Positions 8,393-18,356 of a stretch of 64,000 nt of DNA are shown here, piece after piece. How positions within the stretch are numbered: position 1 is the stretch's first letter; each line of letters begins with the position of its first letter. The notes below the pieces were generated by a model. It ran no database searches, was not told the origin of the DNA, and saw only the letters and a program-made list of their open reading frames with translations. This DNA is from Falsiphaeobacter marinintestinus. Its GTDB lineage: Bacteria; Pseudomonadota; Alphaproteobacteria; Rhodobacterales; Rhodobacteraceae. The position numbers and the translations under genes were made by a program. The stretch spans positions 345,425 through 409,424 of the forward strand of contig NZ_VOGO01000004.1 in assembly GCF_007923355.1 (NCBI RefSeq), written 5' to 3'.

Positions 8393-9325
8393 TCAGTAGC
8401 CTAATGAGCGGTCCACCAGATGCAGGAAGGGTTCCTGGCTTTCGCCACGACGGATGTTTTCGGCGATGACTTCTGCAGCTGTTTCTGACCGGGTTTCCGA
8501 TGCGATATGCGGCGTCACCGTCACCTTGGGGTGGGCCCAATAGGGATCATTGGCCGGCAGGGGCTCGGTTCGGAATACATCCAAAGTTGCATGGCCAACC
8601 TGACCGCTGTCCAGCGCTGCCAGCAGTGCATCATCGTCGATCAGCGGGCCACGTCCAGGGTTGATGATCACCGCGCCGCGCGGCAGAAGGGCCAGCGTTT
8701 CAGCGTTCAGGATATCACGCGTCGCAGGCGTGTCAGGCAACAAGAGGACGACGATTTCGGCACCGCTCAGAGTCTGCCGCAGGCCAACGTCCCCGTAAAG
8801 GCAGGTGACGCCGTCAATCGATTTTTCCGACCTGCTCCACCCGGTCACCGAGAAGCCAAGCATCGTCAACGCGGTTGCTGCATCCTGGCCAAGGGTGCCA
8901 AGGCCAAGGATGCTGATCGGGCGATCCCGGGCCAGAGGCGGGATGTCTTTGCGCCAGACACCGTCCTGGCCAAGGATATGCGCATCCATCCCCAGATGAT
9001 GACGCAGGACATGGCCGGTGACCCATTCGGTCATGCCACGGCTTAGCCCGTGATCCACCATCCGTGCCAACGGAACGGTCAGCGTCGTGTTTGGCGCGAC
9101 GTCTTCGACCCCGGCCCACAGGTTCAAAACCGCTTTCAGACGGGTGTAGGGCGTGAAATCCTGCACGTCGCTGTTGGGCGCATAGACGATATAGTCAACC
9201 TGCTCGGGCGCAAAGTCGGTGCGCAGATCGAAATCGACGCCGGCCTTGGTCAGGGCGCGGGTCAGGGGGCCTTCGTAGACGGACCAACGCTCTGCCTTGG
9301 CGGCAAACAGGACATTCACAGTCAT
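8393..9325 (-). CDS. ghrA: Glyoxylate/hydroxypyruvate reductase A-like 2-hydroxyacid dehydrogenase
   Basis: This NAD(P)H-dependent D-2-hydroxyacid dehydrogenase probably reduces glyoxylate or hydroxypyruvate. Over 310 residues it shows the dinucleotide-binding ILGLGTLGQDAATAL and the catalytic Arg in INPGRGPLIDDDALL. The catalytic Glu lies in DVFRTEPLP and the catalytic His in VTVTPHIASETR. I start at 9325 (MTVNVLF) because AAAGG precedes it. An in-frame ATG 51 bases upstream would overlap rodA. Only about 10 bases separate it from the rodA stop, so it is the distal gene of the cell-shape operon although its role is metabolic. It ends at the hairpin shared with the YjbR gene. Confidence 0.88.
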   Translation of the reverse strand: MTVNVLFAAKAERWSVYEGPLTRALTKAGVDFDLRTDFAPEQVDYIVYAPNSDVQDFTPYTRLKAVLNLWAGVEDVAPNTTLTVPLARMVDHGLSRGMTEWVTGHVLRHHLGMDAHILGQDGVWRKDIPPLARDRPISILGLGTLGQDAATALTMLGFSVTGWSRSEKSIDGVTCLYGDVGLRQTLSGAEIVVLLLPDTPATRDILNAETLALLPRGAVIINPGRGPLIDDDALLAALDSGQVGHATLDVFRTEPLPANDPYWAHPKVTVTPHIASETRSETAAEVIAENIRRGESQEPFLHLVDRSLGY

Positions 9326-9335
9326 CGGGAAACCT

Positions 9336-10475
9336 TTATCTGGGTCGGTGGATATGGGCGCTTTGCACAAGGCCAAAGGCCCCCATCAGCACAAGCATCG
9401 CCGAGCCGCCATAACTGACCATTGGCAGGGGCACGCCCACGACCGGTGCGAGGCCCATGACCATCGACATATTGACGGCAAAGAACAGGAAAAAAGTGAC
9501 CGCGACACCCAAGGTCATCAGCGACGAAAACCGATCACGACAGGACAAGGCCGTGGCGATGCAGAACAGGATGATCAGCGTGTAGAGCCCCAAAAGTGAG
9601 ATGCCCCCGACAAAGCCGAATTCCTCGGCCAACGTCGTAAAGATGAAATCGGTGTGCTTTTCGGGCAGAAAGTTCAGCCGGCTCTGGGTGCCCTGCATGA
9701 ACCCGCGTCCGGTCCAGCCGCCAGATCCCAGCGCGATCTTGGATTGAGTGATGTGATATCCTGCGCCCAGCGGGTCGGTGGACGGGTCCAGAAACGTGTC
9801 GATCCGGCGGTACTGGTAGTCCTTCAACAACTGCCAGTCAGTGCCCCGGCTTTCGAAAACGGCAGATACCAAACCGACACCAGCGGCGATGACAGCGGCG
9901 AAGTAAGCCCAGTGAACGCCGGCCAGAAACATCATCGCTCCGCCCGCAGTCAGCAACAGGATCGAGGTGCCGAGGTCGGGCTGACGCAACACGAGGAACG
10001 TGGGCAGAAGGATGATCAGGACAGGGATCAGCACCCAGAAAGGGCGCGAATTGCGCTTGGCGGGCAGCCAGTCGTAATAGGCGGCCAGAAACATCACCAG
10101 CGTGATCTTCATCAACTCGGATGGTTGCAAACGCATGAAACCCAGGTCGATCCAACGTTGCGCGCCCATTCCGACAGCGCCGAAAAACTCAACCGAGATC
10201 AGCAACAGGATCGACATGCCATAGGCCACAGCGGCCATGTTGCGCCAGAACCAGATCGGCACCATGGCGACCATGAACATGCCGGTCATACCAAGGGCAA
10301 AACGTTTCATCTGTGGTTCGGCCCAGGGTATAAACGACCCCCCAGCTACGGAATACAGCATCAGAAACCCGACACCCGCCACAGACGTCAAAAGCAGAAC
10401 CAGTGGCCAGTTCAGAAACAGAACCTTGCGCAGGCCGGTCGGCGTGGATTTGACGCGGGTTTCAAGATAACTCAT
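9336..10475 (-). CDS. rodA: Peptidoglycan glycosyltransferase RodA (SEDS family)
   Basis: RodA polymerises lipid II into glycan strands during cell elongation and works with PBP2 inside the Rod complex. The 379-residue protein has about ten hydrophobic segments, the SEDS signature around RWIDLGFMRLQPSELMKI and HITQSKIALGSGGWTGRG. The periplasmic loop DFIFTTLAEEFGFVGG carries the conserved catalytic Asp/Glu region. The start overlaps the mrdA stop by 4 bases, so RodA and PBP2 are translationally coupled. Confidence 0.97.
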   Translation of the reverse strand: MSYLETRVKSTPTGLRKVLFLNWPLVLLLTSVAGVGFLMLYSVAGGSFIPWAEPQMKRFALGMTGMFMVAMVPIWFWRNMAAVAYGMSILLLISVEFFGAVGMGAQRWIDLGFMRLQPSELMKITLVMFLAAYYDWLPAKRNSRPFWVLIPVLIILLPTFLVLRQPDLGTSILLLTAGGAMMFLAGVHWAYFAAVIAAGVGLVSAVFESRGTDWQLLKDYQYRRIDTFLDPSTDPLGAGYHITQSKIALGSGGWTGRGFMQGTQSRLNFLPEKHTDFIFTTLAEEFGFVGGISLLGLYTLIILFCIATALSCRDRFSSLMTLGVAVTFFLFFAVNMSMVMGLAPVVGVPLPMVSYGGSAMLVLMGAFGLVQSAHIHRPR

Positions 10476-12412
10476 GCCCGGTCGCTTCCGCTTGCGGCCT
10501 TGAGCAATTCGCGTTTCAGGCGCTCTTGCTGGGCCTTGATGCGACCCTGATCTTTTTTCGGATAGGCAGCGAGTGGCGGAGTGTCACCATAAAGCGCCTG
10601 CAACAGGACATCGCGGGCGATCGGGGCAGCGGCCTTGGATCCCCCGCCGCCATGTTCGACCACCACTGAAACCGCATACTTCGGGCGATCAAACGGGGCG
10701 AAACACACGAACAAGGCGTGGTCGCGCCGCTCCCACGGCAGATCTTCGTTGCGGATCACCCCGGCGGCGCGTTCTGCGGCCGTAATGTTGCGAACCTGAC
10801 TGGTGCCGGTCTTGCCCGCCATCCGCTGACCGTCGGCAATGATACGGCTGGAATAGCCTGTACCGCGTCGGTTGTTTGACACCTCATACATGCCCCGGCG
10901 CACGTGGCGCAGATGGTTTTCGTTCAATCCCATCGGCTCCCCTGTGCCTTTTGGCTGTTCGACCCCGTCAATCGATTTGACCAGCCGGGGTTCGATACTG
11001 CGCCCGGTGGCAATGCGGGCCGTCATCACGGCCAGTTGCATGGGCGAGGCCAGCATAAAGCCCTGTCCGATGGACGCGTTGGCCGTGTCGCCGATCAGCC
11101 AGTCCTGCCCGTGGACACGTTGCTTCCATTCCTTGTTCGGAGCCAGTCCGCTGGCCACCGCCGACATCGGTATATCGTGGCGCATCCCCAGGCCAAATCG
11201 TTTCGCCATGGCCGAGATCTTGTCGATCCCGACTTTCAGAGCGACATCATAGAAATAGACGTCGCAGCTTTGTTTGAGCGAATTTAGCAGGTCCATGTGA
11301 CCGTGCCCGCCCCGCCGCCAGCAGTGGAACCGGCGCCCCGCGACTTCAAGAAAACCGGGGCAATACACGGTGTCATCCGATCCGATCAGCCCGTCTTCAA
11401 GAGCCGCCAACGCGGTGATCATCTTGAAGGTCGATCCGGGGGGATAAATACCTTGGACCGATTTTGAGGCCAGGGGGCGGAAGTTGTCTTCGGTCAGCCC
11501 GCGATAATCGGCAACTGAGATGCCGCGCACGAACAGGTTGGGATCAAAGGTCGGCGACGACGCGATGGCGCGCAGATCGCCGGTTTCACAATCGATGATC
11601 ACGGCCGACGCACTTTCAAGCCCCAGCCGCGCCTGCACATAGTTCTGCAGTTGCGCATCCACCGTCAGCTGTACATCGGCGCCGGGCTGCCCCTCTTGCC
11701 GGTCCAGTTCCCGCATCACCCGCCCTGTGGCGTTGACCTCGACCCGTTTGGCCCCGGCCTTACCGCGCAGCAACCCTTCGCGCTTGGCCTCCAGACCAAC
11801 TTTGCCGATCTGAAAACGCGGGATGCGGAGCACCGGTTCAGGGTCTTCGATACGGCTGAGGTCATAGTCGCTGACCGGGCCGACATAGCCCACAACATGG
11901 GCAAAATCCGCCCCCAGCGGATAAACTCGGGTCAGGCCGACCTCGGGCGTGATGCCGGGCAATGCCGGGGCGTTGACGGACACTTTTGAAATGTCTTCCC
12001 ATCCGATCCGGTCGGACAGGGTAATCGGCAGAAATGGTGGGCTGCGCCGCATCTCGGCCCGTGCCCTGTCCAGATCTTCGGGGTCAAGTTCGATCAGATG
12101 GGACAGGTTTGCGATGACCTTGTCGACGTCGCCTGCATCTTCACGCACGATGACGATGCGATAGCTGGGCACGTTCTGTGCAATCGTGTTGCCGTTGCGG
12201 TCAAAGATCTTGCCCCGTGCGGGCGGGATCAGGCGGATGTTGATGCGGTTCTCTTCGGCCAGCAGCCTGAACTGGTCCGCCTGATCGACCTGAAGATGTC
12301 GCATCCGCATCGCCAGACCGCCGGCAAAGGCCATTTGCAGACCGCCCATAAGCAACGCCCGTCGCCCGGTTTTACGCTGCAAAAAGCCCAGTTCGCGTGG
12401 ATTGCGTCTCAT
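10472..12412 (-). CDS. mrdA: Penicillin-binding protein 2 (elongation-specific transpeptidase)
   Basis: This class B PBP cross-links peptidoglycan made by RodA. The 646-residue protein has a short cytoplasmic tail, one N-terminal membrane anchor (ALLMGGLQMAFAGGLAM), a dimerisation/pedestal domain and a transpeptidase domain. The three active-site motifs are visible: S-x-x-K in PPGSTFKMITAL, S-C-D (LKQSCDVYFYDVAL) and KTG (AGKTGTSQV). It overlaps mreD upstream and rodA downstream by 4 bases each. Confidence 0.97.
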   Translation of the reverse strand: MRRNPRELGFLQRKTGRRALLMGGLQMAFAGGLAMRMRHLQVDQADQFRLLAEENRINIRLIPPARGKIFDRNGNTIAQNVPSYRIVIVREDAGDVDKVIANLSHLIELDPEDLDRARAEMRRSPPFLPITLSDRIGWEDISKVSVNAPALPGITPEVGLTRVYPLGADFAHVVGYVGPVSDYDLSRIEDPEPVLRIPRFQIGKVGLEAKREGLLRGKAGAKRVEVNATGRVMRELDRQEGQPGADVQLTVDAQLQNYVQARLGLESASAVIIDCETGDLRAIASSPTFDPNLFVRGISVADYRGLTEDNFRPLASKSVQGIYPPGSTFKMITALAALEDGLIGSDDTVYCPGFLEVAGRRFHCWRRGGHGHMDLLNSLKQSCDVYFYDVALKVGIDKISAMAKRFGLGMRHDIPMSAVASGLAPNKEWKQRVHGQDWLIGDTANASIGQGFMLASPMQLAVMTARIATGRSIEPRLVKSIDGVEQPKGTGEPMGLNENHLRHVRRGMYEVSNNRRGTGYSSRIIADGQRMAGKTGTSQVRNITAAERAAGVIRNEDLPWERRDHALFVCFAPFDRPKYAVSVVVEHGGGGSKAAAPIARDVLLQALYGDTPPLAAYPKKDQGRIKAQQERLKRELLKAASGSDRA

Positions 12413-12939
12413 GCGCGGGCTCCGATTGCTTCGGCGTCACCCGGGGTCAGCTTGCGGACACGCAGAACGAAATGTGTGACCAGCGCGGCGACGGGATAGA
12501 ACAACATGGTCAGAATCATCTGGATCAGGACCGGGCCCAGTTGCGCCTGGTCGACGGCAAGCACCCACAGTGTAACACGGTTCAATACCGTAATGCCGAT
12601 AATGGTCAGACAGACGGCCAGCCATTCCCCGGCAAAACTGGCTTCGCGCATGCCGGCCGCGCGGGTCATAAGGTATGTGCATCCCAGAAGGACGAGGGCC
12701 GCCATCAATCCCGGTGGCCGCTGCAACAGCAGATCGGCCAGGAAAAACACAAATGCAATTGACAGGGCCGGGGCGTAATCCGGGCGTCGCAGCACCCAGG
12801 CGAACGTGAACGCCAGCAACACGTCAGGAGGGGCCAGACGGCTGGGCAACGTGCTAAGCGGCAGCAGGTGGCAGAACATCGCCAATAGCGCCAGCCCGAT
12901 GAAAGCGCCCCGCATCAACCACAGGTGCGATGGTGACAT
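12409..12939 (-). CDS. mreD: Rod shape-determining protein MreD
   Basis: A small inner-membrane protein of the Rod elongation complex with five or six hydrophobic helices, no soluble domain and a basic C-terminus (FVLRVRKLTPGD). Three in-frame ATGs compete. The one at 12939 (MSPSHLW) has GGAG 9 bases upstream and begins 1 base after the mreC stop. Those at 12948 and 12954 would overlap mreC. I favour 12939 with moderate certainty. MreD is poorly conserved; the call rests on topology and on position between mreC and mrdA. Confidence 0.9.
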   Translation of the reverse strand: MSPSHLWLMRGAFIGLALLAMFCHLLPLSTLPSRLAPPDVLLAFTFAWVLRRPDYAPALSIAFVFFLADLLLQRPPGLMAALVLLGCTYLMTRAAGMREASFAGEWLAVCLTIIGITVLNRVTLWVLAVDQAQLGPVLIQMILTMLFYPVAALVTHFVLRVRKLTPGDAEAIGARA

Positions 12940-12940
12940 G

Positions 12941-13849
12941 TTAGCCATCTCCATCCCCTTCAGCTTCGGGTGCGGGGTCATCGATGGCCACGGCAGACCC
13001 GATAAGCCCGCCCGGATCCGAGATATTTTCGGTGCCGTAGTGGCGTAACACCCTCAGGAACTCTAGCCGTTCGAAATCAGCCGACAGCCGCACGCGCAAT
13101 CGTCCGGTGGGGTCGGCGGCGACTTGCCCTATCAGCAGCCCGGCAGGAAAAACGCCGCCATCGCCCGAGGTGATCACGCGGTCGCCGGGGCGCACCAGAT
13201 CGGGGTTTTCAAGAAACGCCAGCAAAGGGGTCGCTGTGTTGTCGCCCGCGATGATGGCCGTCTGGCCCGAGGGCTGGATATGTGCAGGCACCGAACTGGC
13301 GGCATCGGTCAGCAGGATCACCCGCGCCGTATTCTGCCCGGTGCCCGAGATTCGACCGACAAGCCCGATGCCATCCATCGCTGCCCAGCCGTCAATGACC
13401 CCATCGCGCGCGCCGACATTCAGCAGCACCGACTGGCGGAATGGCGACCCGCTGTCGGCCATCACAACGCCGGTGATATAAGTCAGTCGTGGGTCCAGCC
13501 GCACATTGTTCAGATCCAGCAACCGAGCGTTTTCCTGCTCAAGCTGCAGCGCGGCCTCTTTCCAGGCCTGCATCTGTCGCAACTCGCTGCGCAATTCCTG
13601 GTTCTGTTCGGCCAGCCGTTGATAGCTTTGGAAATCGCGGACCAGGTTGATGAACCCGGTGACCGGGGCCATCGCCCAATCCATCGAGGGCACCACCCGG
13701 TCGACCACCTGCGCGCGAAAGCGTTCCACCCGGGGGCTGTCGATGCGCCAAATCAGAAAGACACCCAGCAGGCACAGCACCAGTATCCCCAGGATCAGAC
13801 GACGCAGGGGGGTGGTATAATCCTCGCGCTGTGATCGGTCCTTGGCCAA
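12941..13849 (-). CDS. mreC: Rod shape-determining protein MreC
   Basis: MreC is a bitopic inner-membrane protein that links MreB filaments to PBP2 in the periplasm. The 302 residues contain a cytoplasmic tail, one transmembrane helix (about 16-34, RLILGILVLCLLGVFLIW) and a coiled coil (about 75-115, YQRLAEQNQELRSELRQMQ onward). The beta-barrel domain includes GVVMADSGSPFRQSVLLNVG and GDRVITSGDGGVFPAGLLIG. An acidic tail follows. The gap from mreB is 61 bases with no visible terminator. Confidence 0.96.
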   Translation of the reverse strand: MAKDRSQREDYTTPLRRLILGILVLCLLGVFLIWRIDSPRVERFRAQVVDRVVPSMDWAMAPVTGFINLVRDFQSYQRLAEQNQELRSELRQMQAWKEAALQLEQENARLLDLNNVRLDPRLTYITGVVMADSGSPFRQSVLLNVGARDGVIDGWAAMDGIGLVGRISGTGQNTARVILLTDAASSVPAHIQPSGQTAIIAGDNTATPLLAFLENPDLVRPGDRVITSGDGGVFPAGLLIGQVAADPTGRLRVRLSADFERLEFLRVLRHYGTENISDPGGLIGSAVAIDDPAPEAEGDGDG

Positions 13850-13910
13850 TGGGCTCCTTTCGGCGCACCCGGCGCAACGTTCTCAGCCGTACTGCGAAAA
13901 AATGCGCGCC

Positions 13911-14984
<1,074 letters not shown>

Positions 14985-15114
14985 TTATTGGTAACCTGCG
15001 ACTCGCCAGACGCAGGAAATGTGGTTTATAGGGCGCGTCGGTCCCGTGTGAAAGGGTCGAATCCACGCAGATCAGCGCCAATCCGCTTCCGGCGCTTCAA
15101 AGGGTATACGCGCA

Positions 15115-15900
15115 ATGCTGTCCTACCAACACATCTATCATGCGGGAAACCTTGCCGACGTCCAGAAACACGCGTTGCTGGCATGGATGCTCAGCTATCT
15201 CACACGTAAGGACAAGCCGCTCAGCTATATCGAAACGCATGCCGGGCGGGGTCTTTATCAGCTGGATGCAACCGAGGCGCTCAAGACCGGAGAGGCTCAG
15301 GCCGGGATCGCCAAAGTGCTGGAAACAGGCGGTTTTCAGGATCACCCGTTGATGAAGGCGGTCGCCGATATCCGGGCGCAATACGGCGCGATGGCCTATC
15401 CGGGATCGCCCGTGCTTGCCGCCAACCTGCTGCGTCCCGGCGACACGATGCATCTGGCCGAACTGCACCCCCAGGAATACGCCGCCCTAAAACAGGCGAT
15501 GCGACCTTTCGGGGCCAATGTCTATCGTCAGGATGGCTACGAATTGGCCCAGTCAATCACCCCGCCAACACCGCGACGGGGGCTGGCCTTGATTGACCCG
15601 AGTTATGAGACTGAAAGCGACTATAAAGACATGTCGACCCGCATCGCGCGGTTGCACCGAAAGTGGAACGTCGGGATCATCGCGCTTTGGTACCCGATCC
15701 TGACGTCAGGGGCGCATGTATCGATGCTTGATGCGCTTGAGGCCCAAGACCTGCCGGACGTATTCCGGCACGAAGTCCGGTTCCCACCGGTGCGCGACGG
15801 CCACCGGATGATCGGATCAGGTCTGTTTACCGTGAACGCGCCTTATGGCATCAAGGATGCGGCGGCCGAGATCGACAAACTGTTTGGTAAGATCCGGTAA
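15115..15900 (+). CDS. rlmJ: 23S rRNA (adenine-2030-N6)-methyltransferase RlmJ
   Basis: RlmJ methylates N6 of A2030 in 23S rRNA using S-adenosylmethionine. The 261-residue protein begins with the family signature MLSYQHIYHAGNLADVQKHA, followed by YIETHAGRGLYQLD (SAM-binding region). The catalytic motif IV reads ALIDPSYE, in place of the more common DPPYE. Length and motif order fit E. coli RlmJ (YhiR). It stands alone on the plus strand and ends convergently with the interrupted aminotransferase gene. Confidence 0.94.
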   Translation: MLSYQHIYHAGNLADVQKHALLAWMLSYLTRKDKPLSYIETHAGRGLYQLDATEALKTGEAQAGIAKVLETGGFQDHPLMKAVADIRAQYGAMAYPGSPVLAANLLRPGDTMHLAELHPQEYAALKQAMRPFGANVYRQDGYELAQSITPPTPRRGLALIDPSYETESDYKDMSTRIARLHRKWNVGIIALWYPILTSGAHVSMLDALEAQDLPDVFRHEVRFPPVRDGHRMIGSGLFTVNAPYGIKDAAAEIDKLFGKIR

Positions 15901-15912
15901 GCTGGATAAGTG

Positions 15913-17091
15913 TCACCCGTGTCGGGTAATCGCGGTTTCCAACTGGTCCAAAGCGCGGGATAACCGCGCGCGGGTGCATCCGATATTGAGCCGGGCAAAC
16001 CCGTTGCCTTCTGGCCCAAAGGCCTGCCCGGACGTTACGGCCCATTCTGCTTTTTGTCTTAGGAACGCAGTCAGTTCGTCAGGGGGCAGGCCCAAGGCCC
16101 GGAAATCCAGCCACAGCAGGAACGTCCCTTCAGGGTCGATCAGATCAACCTGAGGCAGCCGGGCCAGCCGGTCACGCACAAGGTCAAGATTGCCTTCGAT
16201 ATAGTCCAGAACGGACTCCAGCCATGCGTCTCCCCCGGCATACGCCGCCTGCATTGCTACATTGGCAAACGCGTTGTTCTTGTTGACCGTCAGGCGGCTG
16301 TTCGCAGCCATAAACGTTGCACGGCGGGTGTCATCCGGCACCACGGTAAATGCCGAACAACAGGCCGCGATGTTGAAGCTTTTGGCGGGCGACAGACAGG
16401 TCACCGAATTGGTGGCAAACTCTGACCCCAGCGACGCAAACGGGACATAGCGGTGCCCGGACAGCGCCAGATCGCCGTGCATTTCGTCGCTGATCACCAG
16501 AACTTTGTGGCGCGCACAAATCTGGCCCAGCCTGCGCAACTCGCTTTCTGTCCAGACCCGCCCCATCGGATTGTGCGGGTTGCACAGCAGCAGTACCTTG
16601 ACGTCCGGATCGCGGGCGCAGCGCTCAAGCCCGTTAAAGTCAAAACTGTATCGCCCGTCAGCCAGAACCAACGGATTGCGCACGATTTTTCGGTCATTCT
16701 CGCGCAGGATATCGTAAAAATCAAAGAACACGGGTGGCTGAACAATCACCCCATCGCCTTGTTCCGTGGACCCGCAAAGTGCCATCGACAGGGCGTTCAA
16801 CACGTTTGGCGCCCGCAGGATATGCTTGGTCTGCACGGTCCAGCCATGCCGCCGCTTCAACCAGCCGGTCAGCGCAGGCATCAGCCCGTCCGGCACGGTT
16901 TCATAGCCAAACACGCCATGATCCAATCGGGTCTGCATGGCCCGCGTCACGCAATCGGGCGCGCGGAAATCCATATCGGCAACGCCTGCCGGAAACAGAT
17001 CCATCCCGTCCGCGCCCAGCACACTGCGATGGGTTTTGAGCGCTGGAACCTCACGGCGATCGATTTCTTAGTCGAAGTCAGGCGACATCAT
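15913..17091 (-). pseudogene. MalY/PatB-type PLP aminotransferase / C-S lyase, interrupted by an in-frame TAA near codon 8
   Basis: The long frame (369 residues from a GTG at 17022) is a complete fold-type I PLP enzyme of the MalY/PatB group, with VADMDFRAPD, LLLCNPHNPMGRVW, VISDEMHGDL and the PLP lysine in LSPAKSFNIA. Reading further upstream in the same frame gives ATG ATG at 17091/17088 and MMSPDFD, then TAA (17068-17070), then EIDRREVPALKTHR and the GTG frame. The FDxxIDRR element is normal at the N-terminus of this family, so the stop falls inside conserved sequence. The ATG pair also overlaps the upstream gene's end, as expected for a coupled start. I read this as a nonsense mutation (or sequencing error) that may inactivate the gene. 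Restart at the GTG is possible, but no ribosome site precedes it. Confidence 0.7.
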
Positions 17092-18079
17092 CGGCCACCT
17101 GAAACAAGGCATCGCCCCGCTGCACCTGCGCAAGTGGGCGATTGCACAGCACGAATCCGTCGTAAGGCGAATGCACCGGGATCGGACCACACCAGGGCGT
17201 GTCGACCAAATGGATCAATCCGACGATCTCTCCTACAGTGACATCTTCGCCGATATCTTTGAACGGTTCGAACAGACCCGTATCATAGGCATAGACCGAC
17301 CCTTTGGTGGCCGCTCTGCGCGTGCCCCGTACCGCGTCGGGGGCATAGCCCGGCAACAGTCCCAAACTATGCAGGACTCGTTTCAAGCCACGTTCGGTCT
17401 GGGCCAGAATATCCCGGTCAACGGCCCCGGCACCGCCAAGCTCTGCCATCACGCAGATCACACCCTTTCGGTTCGCAGCGCCCAAAGCGGTGCGTGCAGT
17501 CGACCCCGGCCCGCCACCGCCTTGAAATACCCATGCATAAGGCAGATCAAACGCCGTTTCCAACTGCTCCAACGCCGCCGCTGCCTCGGGCGTATGTCCT
17601 TGATTGCGCAGCAAGGTTGGCGGATAAAACAGCGATGCGCCGCCCGAATGCAGATCCACGGCATAATCACAAAGCGGCAGCAAGACCTCTTCGATGTAAT
17701 GCGCGATCATCTCGGTCGGCGTGCCTTTCGGGTCGCCTGGAAAGGTCCGGTTCAGATTGCCGTTGTCGATGGGAGATGTCCGCGTCCCGGCCTGCGCCGC
17801 CGGAGCGTTGGCTTGTGGCAGCAGGATGATCCGACCCTGGATCTGGTCTGGCGTCAGGTCCCGACAAAGCCGCGCGATGGCAATCTGGCCTTCGTATTCG
17901 TCGCCATGATTGCCGGCCATCAACAGGACGGTCGGCCCCTTGCCGTTGTTCACGACGCTGATCGGCACCGGCAGCCATCCATACGCACTGCGGGTCACCG
18001 AATGCGGCACGCGCAGGAAACCCGTTTGACCGCCCAAGGCGTCGAGGTTCACTTCTGAAGTGATCAGAGTGTCTGCCAT
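17078..18079 (-). CDS. Succinylglutamate desuccinylase/aspartoacylase-family zinc deacylase (DoeB-like)
   Basis: A 333-residue M14-like zinc enzyme that should remove an acyl group from an N-acyl amino acid. The zinc ligands are visible as NHGDEYEG (His58, Glu61) and DLHSGG (His144), and MAELGGAG probably contains the active-site glutamate. The N-terminal layout resembles DoeB, the N-acetyl-2,4-diaminobutyrate deacetylase of ectoine breakdown. No other ectoine genes are nearby, so the substrate is uncertain. Its stop overlaps the ATGs of the interrupted aminotransferase, suggesting the two once worked in one pathway (deacylate, then transaminate or cleave). Confidence 0.82.
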   Translation of the reverse strand: MADTLITSEVNLDALGGQTGFLRVPHSVTRSAYGWLPVPISVVNNGKGPTVLLMAGNHGDEYEGQIAIARLCRDLTPDQIQGRIILLPQANAPAAQAGTRTSPIDNGNLNRTFPGDPKGTPTEMIAHYIEEVLLPLCDYAVDLHSGGASLFYPPTLLRNQGHTPEAAAALEQLETAFDLPYAWVFQGGGGPGSTARTALGAANRKGVICVMAELGGAGAVDRDILAQTERGLKRVLHSLGLLPGYAPDAVRGTRRAATKGSVYAYDTGLFEPFKDIGEDVTVGEIVGLIHLVDTPWCGPIPVHSPYDGFVLCNRPLAQVQRGDALFQVADDVA

Positions 18080-18258
18080 GCCTGGCCCTTTCGTTCAGAG
18101 TGTCTTGGCCCAACAAGGACGACTTGTTTCAACCTGGCCTGTCAAGCGTAAGGGCACATCCGAAAGGGTGGGATTTGGGGCAAGTCCGGATCACAAGCGA
18201 AGCGCTCCCGCCCCTTTTTGCAACATCGAAGATGTCGCCGAAAGCGTTGGGGGGAGGC

Positions 18259-18283
18259 AGCGCCGCGCCTTCGGCGCGGCGCT
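18259..18283 (-). terminator. Strong GC hairpin downstream of leuA
   Basis: AGCGCCGCGCC pairs perfectly with GGCGCGGCGCT (11 bp, loop TTC). It lies about 75 bases beyond the leuA stop and 180 bases before the next minus-strand gene. No T-run is present. Its position supports a terminator for leuA. Nothing else recognisable is in the 277-base gap. Confidence 0.5.
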
Positions 18284-18356
18284 GGGCCCAAGGCCGCCAG
18301 GTCGGTCGGCGAAGCCGGTCGACCGCGGGCGCGGGAGGCTTTCGCTTTGCAGGTCC

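Noticed and set aside
15044..15062. GGGTCGAATCC resembling a tRNA T-loop
   Set aside because: No acceptor stem, D-arm or anticodon arm can be built around it.
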